A program made the position numbers and the translations under genes. A DNA stretch of 64,000 nucleotides from Candidatus Eisenbergiella stercoravium (GTDB lineage: Bacteria; Bacillota; Clostridia; Lachnospirales; Lachnospiraceae), in contig DXHY01000016.1 in assembly GCA_019113175.1 (NCBI GenBank), positions 1-64,000 of the forward strand. The letters are read 5' to 3'. The notes beneath the pieces are model-generated. The model searched no databases. It was not told where the DNA came from and saw only the letters and a list, made by a program, of their open reading frames with translations. Below are positions 57,109 through 64,000 of the stretch, piece after piece; the stretch's first letter is position 1, and every line of letters starts with the position of its first letter.

Positions 57109-59430
57109 TCAGAACGGAGAATCATCTTCTTCATCTGCTTCCCCCAGAGGGAGATTCGATTCCGGAAGGTTCAGTTCCACATTTCCGATCACCTCTCCGG
57201 TATCCGGGTTCACCCGGGTGCCATCGGGAAGAATGCCTTCTCCGGTTTCCGGATCTATTGTAATATCATCCGCAGTATAGCCGCCGGTGTCACCCGCATC
57301 TTCAGGCGCGCTGCCGTCGCCGTCCGCCCCGGAGCCTCCGCCATCGTCCATGCCGCTTCCTCCCGTACCATCCGTTCCGGTTCCCTCTGTGTCTCCGGAA
57401 GCAGTTCCTCCCTCCGGTGTTTCTCCATCCTCCGGAGAAGCTTCCTCATCGTTTCCGCTGACGTCGTTCCCGCTTACCAGCTCCTGCTGATAGGCAATCT
57501 GGGCTTCCTCAAGCTCCTGCTGTTCAGCCTCGCTCAAGGGCTCAGTCATGAAAATATCAAGATAGGGAAGAACCTCGGTCAGAATGCTTCTTACAATTCT
57601 GGTTGCGTATTTCGCATCGTCCTGATTCTGAGCATTCGGCCGGTCCACCACCACATAGATGGCGATCTCCGGATCATCCGCCGGAGCATATCCCATAAAG
57701 GATACCACGTATTCATTATTTCCTCTGGGCTGGGTTTCCGCAGTTCCCGTTTTTCCGCCGATCAGATAGCCGGCCGGTCTTGCCGTATGGCCCGTTCCTT
57801 TTTCTCCGATAACCACCTGCAGGCAGTAGTCGCGGATTTTTTCAGAAGTTTCCTCCGATATTACCTGTTTTAACAGCCTTGGCTCAATGTTTCTCACCAC
57901 GGAGCCATCCGATGAGGTGATCTGGCTTACCACGTGCGGCTCATAATAATAGCCGCCGTTGATCAGGGCGCAGAAGCCCGTGATCATCTGGATCATGGTC
58001 ACGTTGAAGCCCTGCCCGAAGGTGGTAGTAGCCAACTCCACCGGTCCCATGGTATCCTCTGTAAATACCAGAGAAGCAGTCCTGGCCTCTCCCGCCAGAT
58101 CGATATTGGTTTTCAGTCCGAAATTGAAATCCTCCATGTACTTCAGAAGGGTAGTCTTTCCGATTGCCTGTCCCATCTTCATCAGTGCCACATTGCAGGA
58201 CCGCTCGATGGCCTGGGAGATGGTCAGTATTCCGTCTCCGTACACATTATGGCATTTGATGGGCTTCTGTCCCTCCGCCACGACCAGGCTTCCTCCGCAG
58301 TCATAGGTCTCATTTCCGGTCAGCGCTCCGCTCTCCAGTCCGGCCGCCGCCGTGAAGGGCTTCATGGTGGAGCCCGGCTCATAGGTATTGGAAATACAGT
58401 AGTTTCTCCAGAGATAATTCAGCTGGCGGTAAAGCGTATCGTCATCCATCTGGGCAAGCGCCGCCTCGTTGATAACCTCTTCCAGCACAGTACCGTCCGT
58501 ATCCACCATATTCTGCCCGATCAGCGCGTCCGTATTTCGCGGATCATTCAGATCAAAATTCGGATAGCTGGCCATGGCAAGCACCTCGCCGCTGTCCACA
58601 TCCATGATAACGCAGCCCACATTTCTCGCTCCGTTTCCCTCCCGGACCGCGTCCTTATAAGTATCGTTGAATTCCTTAAGCTTTCTCTCCACAATGCTCT
58701 GGATATTTACATCCAGCGTGCTCACCAGATTGTTTCCATCCACGGCAGCCTTCGTCGTCCGCTCCAGATTAGCGTCATCGTTCATATAGCCATATTCCCG
58801 GCCATTGATTCCGCTCAGCTCGTCGTTATAGTATTCCTCCAGGCCATAGCTTCCCACATTGTCGCCGCTGGTAAATCCGATCACATCGCTGGCAAGGCTT
58901 CCCATCGGATAGCTTCTGCGGTATTCCTCTTCAAACCACACGCCCTGGATGTTTTTTCCTGTTTTCTCATCATTCATCATCTCCTGGAAAGGAGCAATCT
59001 CATCATAGGTAAGCTGTCTTGCCAGAACATAGTACTGAGAATCGGGATTCGCTTCGTTATAGCTCCGGATCTTTCCCTCATCCACATCAAAACACTGTGT
59101 CAGCGCGGAAATGGTAGCATCCACAAACTCCTCTTCTTCATTCATCAGCTTGCAGTCGAGCACCACATTGTACACCTTTTCGCTCACCGCCAGCTTCGTT
59201 CCCTTACGGTCCGTGATCTCTCCCCGCTTATAGGGAAGGGTACGGCTGGAATACTGCTGCTGGGATAGCACCTGTTTCTCATACTGTTCTCCGTTGTCCC
59301 GGTTGATCAGGATCAGCCGGACGCTTAATCCGGTAAAAGCCAGCAGTACGCACAGATACAGTACCACCAGCTTTTTCTGCATTTTTGTTGTGAATCTGTT
59401 ATAACGCTTTTCTTTTCTTTCCTTTTCCAA
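57109..59430 (-). CDS. Class B penicillin-binding protein with long acidic/Gly-rich C-terminal tail
   Basis: EPGSTMKPFTAAAGLESG, YLIGGKTGTAETQ; C-terminal DEEASPEDGETPEGGTASGDTEG... tail. Confidence 0.92.
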   Translation of the reverse strand: MEKERKEKRYNRFTTKMQKKLVVLYLCVLLAFTGLSVRLILINRDNGEQYEKQVLSQQQYSSRTLPYKRGEITDRKGTKLAVSEKVYNVVLDCKLMNEEEEFVDATISALTQCFDVDEGKIRSYNEANPDSQYYVLARQLTYDEIAPFQEMMNDEKTGKNIQGVWFEEEYRRSYPMGSLASDVIGFTSGDNVGSYGLEEYYNDELSGINGREYGYMNDDANLERTTKAAVDGNNLVSTLDVNIQSIVERKLKEFNDTYKDAVREGNGARNVGCVIMDVDSGEVLAMASYPNFDLNDPRNTDALIGQNMVDTDGTVLEEVINEAALAQMDDDTLYRQLNYLWRNYCISNTYEPGSTMKPFTAAAGLESGALTGNETYDCGGSLVVAEGQKPIKCHNVYGDGILTISQAIERSCNVALMKMGQAIGKTTLLKYMEDFNFGLKTNIDLAGEARTASLVFTEDTMGPVELATTTFGQGFNVTMIQMITGFCALINGGYYYEPHVVSQITSSDGSVVRNIEPRLLKQVISEETSEKIRDYCLQVVIGEKGTGHTARPAGYLIGGKTGTAETQPRGNNEYVVSFMGYAPADDPEIAIYVVVDRPNAQNQDDAKYATRIVRSILTEVLPYLDIFMTEPLSEAEQQELEEAQIAYQQELVSGNDVSGNDEEASPEDGETPEGGTASGDTEGTGTDGTGGSGMDDGGGSGADGDGSAPEDAGDTGGYTADDITIDPETGEGILPDGTRVNPDTGEVIGNVELNLPESNLPLGEADEEDDSPF

Positions 59431-59449
59431 AATGCTCCTCCGAACCGGG

Positions 59450-59983
59450 TCATTTGTCGATATCCGTAATCTGCCTTACATAATCATTCCCCTCGTCCGG
59501 AACGGTCACAATCTGATTCTCGTCCGGGTATACCATGCCGAGCTCGGTAATGGCAATTCTGCGGATCTCATCCAGGTCCACAGAGCTTTCAATTCTGCTG
59601 TACTCCTCATCGTTTGCCGTCCTGAGGCTGTTGAGCGTGCTTTCCATCGTGGAAATATGCTTCACGCTTGCCGTAATCTCCGACTGCAGACGGATATAGC
59701 CGATCAGGACAAATCCTGCCACCAGAAGAGATGCTGTCAGAAACAGCACATAACCAAGGTTCATATAAACCGCCCGGTCCCGGTTCTTCTTCACGGTATG
59801 AGTCAGCTCTTTCGGACGGCCCGGCTTCTGAAGCTCCGTCACCACATCAAGCTGCCTTGCCGTATTTCCGTCGGTCATCCTGCCATAGACACCGCGTCCC
59901 CCGGTTCTTTCATATTCTCTTCTCCCGGTATTCCCATATCCGCTTCTGTGTGCTCTTAGTGTGTTCTGTGCATTGTGTGCCAT
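59450..59983 (-). CDS. ftsL: FtsL-like cell division protein
   Basis: Single TM followed by a coiled coil (YIRLQSEITASVKHISTMESTLNSLRTANDEEYSRIESSVDLDEIRRIA), between rsmH and a PBP gene. Confidence 0.8.
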   Translation of the reverse strand: MAHNAQNTLRAHRSGYGNTGRREYERTGGRGVYGRMTDGNTARQLDVVTELQKPGRPKELTHTVKKNRDRAVYMNLGYVLFLTASLLVAGFVLIGYIRLQSEITASVKHISTMESTLNSLRTANDEEYSRIESSVDLDEIRRIAITELGMVYPDENQIVTVPDEGNDYVRQITDIDK

Positions 59984-60036
59984 GGCAATTCTCCCTGTTT
60001 ACGATTCTGAAAATACTGTTCTATGATTCTGCGGAG

Positions 60037-61011
60037 TCATCCGGCTCCGTCATCTGTCCGTTCCTCCGCTTCAGCCTTTTCAAAAATTCTGAGCTTTGCG
60101 CTTTTGGAACGGGGATTTTCTTCCATCTCTTCTTCTGACGGAAGGATGGGCTTTCTTGTGATTACCCTGCCCAGGGACTTTTTTCCGCATATACAGACCG
60201 GAAAATCCGGCGGACAGGTGCAGGGATTTTCATTCCTGCGGAATGCCGTCTTCACGATCCGGTCCTCCAGGGAATGGAAGGTGATGATGCATATCCTTCC
60301 TCCCGGATTCAAAAGTCCGATCAGACCATCTATGGAATTCTTCAAAACCTCAAGTTCCCGGTTACATTCGATACGAAGCGCCTGAAACGTCCGTTTTGAA
60401 GGATGTCCGCCCTTCTTCTGTATCTTTGCCGGTATGGCCGCGCTGATCAGTTCATTCAGCTGGCCCGTCGTCTCGATGGGCCCCTTCTGTCTGGCCTGTA
60501 CAATATGCTTCGCAATATTTTTGGCAAACTGTTCCTCGCCGTAATCCCGGATCACCCGGTAAAGCTCGTTTTCCGGATAGTCATTCACGATTTCCTTCGC
60601 GGTGAGGGTCTGTCTGTTATCCATCCGCATGTCAAGAGGCGCATCATAGCGATAGGAAAAACCGCGTTCCGCATTGTCAAGCTGATAGGAGGAAACCCCC
60701 AGATCGAGCACAATGCCGTCCACGCCCCGATACCCCAGCGACCTGACTGTCTCTGCCGCATTGCAGTAGTTGTCCCGGATGAGCGTAAAATTTTTTCCTT
60801 CCTCTCCAAATTCGGAAAGCCTTCTTCCCGCCGCCTCAAGAGCCTCCTCATCCTGATCAATTCCGATCAGGTGTCCTCCCTGTAAGCGCCGCAGGATCTC
60901 GCTGCTGTGGCCTCCTCCGCCCAGCGTACCGTCCAGATAGATTCCATCCGGCTTTATCTTCAGTCCTTCAATTGTCTCTTCCAGCAGTACTGATCTGTGC
61001 CTGAACTCCAT
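60037..61011 (-). CDS. rsmH: 16S rRNA (cytosine(1402)-N(4))-methyltransferase
   Basis: [43 protein letters not shown]...[29 protein letters not shown]. Confidence 0.98.
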   Translation of the reverse strand: MEFRHRSVLLEETIEGLKIKPDGIYLDGTLGGGGHSSEILRRLQGGHLIGIDQDEEALEAAGRRLSEFGEEGKNFTLIRDNYCNAAETVRSLGYRGVDGIVLDLGVSSYQLDNAERGFSYRYDAPLDMRMDNRQTLTAKEIVNDYPENELYRVIRDYGEEQFAKNIAKHIVQARQKGPIETTGQLNELISAAIPAKIQKKGGHPSKRTFQALRIECNRELEVLKNSIDGLIGLLNPGGRICIITFHSLEDRIVKTAFRRNENPCTCPPDFPVCICGKKSLGRVITRKPILPSEEEMEENPRSKSAKLRIFEKAEAEERTDDGAG

Positions 61012-61032
61012 TCCGGCCGCATCCTTTCCGCA

Positions 61033-61470
61033 TCAGATTCCCAGCCCCAGCTCGGACATGCGTTCCGCGATATCCTCCATGGCTTCGTCTTCATCCTCCT
61101 GCAGGGCTTCCCACTTCTCCCGGCTCCAGATCTCAATGCGGCTGGCCACGCCGACCATGACCACATCCTTCTGAAGTCCGGCAAATTCACGGAGATTTCC
61201 GGGGATCAGAATTCTCCCCTGCTTGTCCACCTCCACCTGGGCGGCTCCTGCCAGAAAGAACCTGGCGAACTGACGGTTATCCTTCCTGCTCAACGGAAGG
61301 GCCTTCAGCTTTTCCTCAAAGGCGTTCCATTCCTGATTGTCATAGACGAACAGGCAGCCATCCAACCCCTTGGTAATCACAAATTCTTCTCCGAGACTCT
61401 CTCTGAATTTGGAGGGTATGATCAGCCTGCCCTTCGCATCGATTGTATGATTGTACTCACCCATAAACAT
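61033..61470 (-). CDS. mraZ: Transcriptional regulator MraZ
   Basis: [43 protein letters not shown]. Confidence 0.97.
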   Translation of the reverse strand: MFMGEYNHTIDAKGRLIIPSKFRESLGEEFVITKGLDGCLFVYDNQEWNAFEEKLKALPLSRKDNRQFARFFLAGAAQVEVDKQGRILIPGNLREFAGLQKDVVMVGVASRIEIWSREKWEALQEDEDEAMEDIAERMSELGLGI

Positions 61471-61553
61471 GACAATCACCGCCCTGAAAAAGCAGCATGT
61501 TTGTGATTCCTTATGGAAATGCCCCACAAAAGCGTCCGCCTTCTGGAGCTTTC

Positions 61554-61628
61554 CTCCACTTTAAACCACTTCGAACCACTTTCCGCCACTTTTATATTGA
61601 TTTTAGTATAAGTCAGGGCATTTTGCAA
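61554..61628 (-). promoter_or_regulatory. mraZ promoter with four MraZ-box repeats
   Basis: Minus strand: TTGCAA-17-TAAAAT then four AAGTGG repeats at exactly 10-bp spacing (CCACT at 61556, 61566, 61576, 61586 on plus). Confidence 0.8.
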
Positions 61629-61654
61629 GAAAAAATCAGCAGATGGATAAAAAA

Positions 61655-61690
61655 AGAGATCCGGGAAGCCAAAAAACTTCCCGGACCTCT
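61655..61690 (-). terminator. Terminator downstream of the PAS-CPBP gene
   Basis: AGAGGTCCGGGAAG...CTTCCCGGATCTCT followed by TTTTTTTA on the minus strand. Confidence 0.8.
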
Positions 61691-61700
61691 CTTCAGTCCG

Positions 61701-62732
61701 TTATACAAAATTCAGAAAGCTGGCGACCGTACCCAGCGCGAAATGAGGAATTGTAAGTCCCCATACGGATCTCTGCTTCTGGTAAATCAGGCAGAGAATG
61801 CAGGAAAGCAGCATGGCACAGATCATATATGCCAGCCCCTTATGAATATGAACCGCCCCAAAGAACAGAGAAGAAACAGCGACTGAAATCCATTCTCTGT
61901 ATTTTCCCACAAAGAGCCGGTCCAGACTCTCCTGTATGATTCCGTGGGAGATAAATTCCTGGGCAAATGCCGTAACCGGATAAATCCATTGTGCCCAGGT
62001 CAGCGCCCGCCAGTCCCAAAAGGGCATCTCAGGATCAAAAAAGCCGGGCCAAAAGCGGAGGATGGCCGCCTTAACAGCCAGAAGCAGAAAAATGCCGGCC
62101 ACAGTAATCGTGCCGTTGACGGGCAATGATTTTTTTAAGCTTCTCCCGTCCAGTCCGATATCCGCAATGGAAAGGTTGGTATACCGGATCAGAAGGAAGC
62201 CCGCAGCCAGTCCAGCGATCTCCAGAACTATGGTGAGCGTGCTGCTGTCAATGCTTCTTCCTGAAGCATCCCAGACAGCGTACAGAAAGATCCATCCGCA
62301 GAGAATGGAAACCATCGCCGTGAAGGCAGCCATAAAATCCTTCTGCTTCTTCTGCAGCATCGTTCGTTCCGTCACATCGGTAAACTGGACAATAATGCCC
62401 GCCGGTGCTGAATGTCCGTCATCCTCATACAGGAAGGAGGTCCGGACCTGCAGATACAGCCTGGTTCCCCCGGGCTGCGTATAGCTTACCTCTTTTCTGT
62501 GCACTCTGTCCTTATCATAGATGGAATCCAGAATAAGCTGATGGAAGTCATCGTTATCCGGGGAGGAGGACGCTTCCATCAGCGCCGCATATTTCCGGTT
62601 CTGAAATTCCTCCGGAATTCCCAGCAGGCGCAACCCGCTGGGGTTCAGAAAGGCTACCGTTCCATCCGGATTCAGAACCATCACTCCATCAGACACATCC
62701 CGCAGCACCCGGGATACAAAAAGCTGTTTCAT
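61701..62732 (-). CDS. PAS domain fused to a CPBP/CAAX-protease-like membrane domain
   Basis: N-terminal PAS (VLRDVSDGVMVLNPDGTVAFLNPSGLRLLG...IVQFTDVTERTMLQKKQ); then multi-TM with AFAQEFISHGIIQESLDRLF, VSSLFFGAVHIHKG and IPHFALG. Confidence 0.75.
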   Translation of the reverse strand: MKQLFVSRVLRDVSDGVMVLNPDGTVAFLNPSGLRLLGIPEEFQNRKYAALMEASSSPDNDDFHQLILDSIYDKDRVHRKEVSYTQPGGTRLYLQVRTSFLYEDDGHSAPAGIIVQFTDVTERTMLQKKQKDFMAAFTAMVSILCGWIFLYAVWDASGRSIDSSTLTIVLEIAGLAAGFLLIRYTNLSIADIGLDGRSLKKSLPVNGTITVAGIFLLLAVKAAILRFWPGFFDPEMPFWDWRALTWAQWIYPVTAFAQEFISHGIIQESLDRLFVGKYREWISVAVSSLFFGAVHIHKGLAYMICAMLLSCILCLIYQKQRSVWGLTIPHFALGTVASFLNFV

Positions 62733-62768
62733 CCTCTGACAGCACCTGCCTTTTTGCCGTTCCCCATA

Positions 62769-63866
62769 TCAGACGTTAAACCGGAAGAGGATCGTATCCC
62801 CGTCCTGCACCACGTAATCCTTTCCTTCCATGCGGACAAGGCCCTTCTCCCTCGCGGCGGCAAGAGAACCCTGCTCCAGCAGATCCTTGTAGTTTACCAC
62901 TTCGGCCTTGATGAAGCCCCGTTCAAAATCGCTGTGAATCTTGCCGGCGGCCTGGGGTGCCTTCGTTCCCCGCCTGATGGTCCACGCTCTCGTCTCGTCC
63001 TCTCCGGAAGTCAGAAAACTGATCAGGCCCAGCAGATGGTAGCTGGCCTTCACCAGCTTGTCAAGTCCGGACTCCTTCAGGCCCAGATCCTCCAGGAACA
63101 TGGCCTTCTCATCGTCGTCCAGCTCGGAAATCTCCTCCTCGATCTGGGCGCAGATGACGAATACCTCGCTGCCGTTTTCCGCTGCATAGCTTCTGACCGC
63201 CTGCACGCCCGGATTGGAAGCGCCATCGTCGGCAAGATCATCCTCTCCCACGTTTGCCGCATAGATCACCGGCTTTGCGGTCAGAAGATTCAGAGAGGAA
63301 AAGATCGCTTCCTCATCCTCATCGGCAGGCTGGAATTTCGCCGCAAGAGCGCCCGTCTCCAGAAGCTCCTTCACCCGCTGCAGAAGATCCGCTTCCTTCG
63401 CCAGCGTCTTGTCCATTCTGGCCTGCTTGCCCACCTTGGCGATCCTTCTTTCCAGGATCTCGATGTCGGAGAAGATCAGCTCCAGATTAATGGTCTCGAT
63501 ATCCCGGAGGGGATCGATGCTTCCGTCCACATGCACCACGTTGGGATCTTCAAAACAGCGCACTACATGGATAATCGCATCCACCTCACGGATGTTGCTT
63601 AAAAACTGGTTGCCAAGTCCTTCTCCCTTCGAGGCTCCCTTCACCAGTCCGGCGATATCCACAAACTCAATCACGGCGGGCGTCACCTTTTTGGAATGAT
63701 ACATATCCCCCAGAAGCTTCAGCCGCTCGTCCGGAACGGATACAATTCCCACATTGGGATCTATGGTGCAGAACGGATAGTTTGCCGATTCCGCTCCCGC
63801 TTTGGTCAGTGAATTAAATAATGTGCTCTTGCCCACGTTCGGCAGGCCGACGATTCCTAATTTCAT
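62769..63866 (-). CDS. ychF: Redox-regulated ATPase YchF
   Basis: [49 protein letters not shown]...FNV. Confidence 0.98.
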   Translation of the reverse strand: MKLGIVGLPNVGKSTLFNSLTKAGAESANYPFCTIDPNVGIVSVPDERLKLLGDMYHSKKVTPAVIEFVDIAGLVKGASKGEGLGNQFLSNIREVDAIIHVVRCFEDPNVVHVDGSIDPLRDIETINLELIFSDIEILERRIAKVGKQARMDKTLAKEADLLQRVKELLETGALAAKFQPADEDEEAIFSSLNLLTAKPVIYAANVGEDDLADDGASNPGVQAVRSYAAENGSEVFVICAQIEEEISELDDDEKAMFLEDLGLKESGLDKLVKASYHLLGLISFLTSGEDETRAWTIRRGTKAPQAAGKIHSDFERGFIKAEVVNYKDLLEQGSLAAAREKGLVRMEGKDYVVQDGDTILFRFNV

Positions 63867-63907
63867 AGTCTGTTCTGTCTCCTTTATCTATCAGTGTTTC
63901 CGGGCGT

Positions 63908-64000
63908 TCAGTATTTCCTCCTGTCCTTCAGCTCCCCGTAAAGCTGGCAGTAATTTTCATATCTGCTTCTGCTGATCTCTCCGCGCTGAAGGGCTTCCTT
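63908..64000 (-). CDS. rsgA: Ribosome small-subunit GTPase RsgA, C-terminal fragment (runs off the window)
   Basis: Minus-strand translation ...KEALQRGEISRSRYENYCQLYGELKDRRKY-stop resembles RsgA C-termini. Confidence 0.65.
   Translation of the reverse strand, partial: KEALQRGEISRSRYENYCQLYGELKDRRKY

Overview
The window is a Firmicutes/Clostridia chromosomal segment, most likely Lachnospiraceae (inferred from gene content and protein similarity recalled from memory, with no database search). Most genes are on the minus strand. From left to right: (i) a decayed accessory locus at about 0.1-7.7 kb, containing an ABC exporter relic, an orphan membrane protein, an ABC-2 transporter with two permeases, an AgrC-like kinase, a LytTR response regulator lacking its N-terminus, and a DUF4869 + P-loop ATPase two-gene cassette whose ATPase is frameshifted; (ii) a complete spoIIIAA-AH operon; (iii) a MITE-like element with terminal inverted repeats and an 8-bp target duplication; (iv) a plus-strand two-component + lantibiotic-protection-type ABC locus with an 11-bp-periodic iteron array; (v) rpsO-pnp; (vi) phnW-phnX with an RpiR-type regulator; (vii) an NlpC/P60 peptidase; (viii) the rimP-nusA-ylxR-L7Ae-infB-rbfA-nrnA-truB-ribF operon; (ix) a MarR + two-ABC-exporter locus, hicAB and tRNA-Glu; (x) polC and ispG; (xi) a dcw cluster (mraZ, rsmH, ftsL, two class B PBPs, mraY, murD, ftsW, murA, ftsQ, ftsZ); (xii) a PAS-CPBP fusion, ychF and the 3' end of rsgA. 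The best candidates for undescribed biology are the DUF4869/ATPase cassette, the tandem hairpin array next to polC, the two-hairpin intergenic elements next to murD and ispG (which show compensatory changes), the MITE-like element and the PAS-CPBP protein. I found no CRISPR array and no rRNA.
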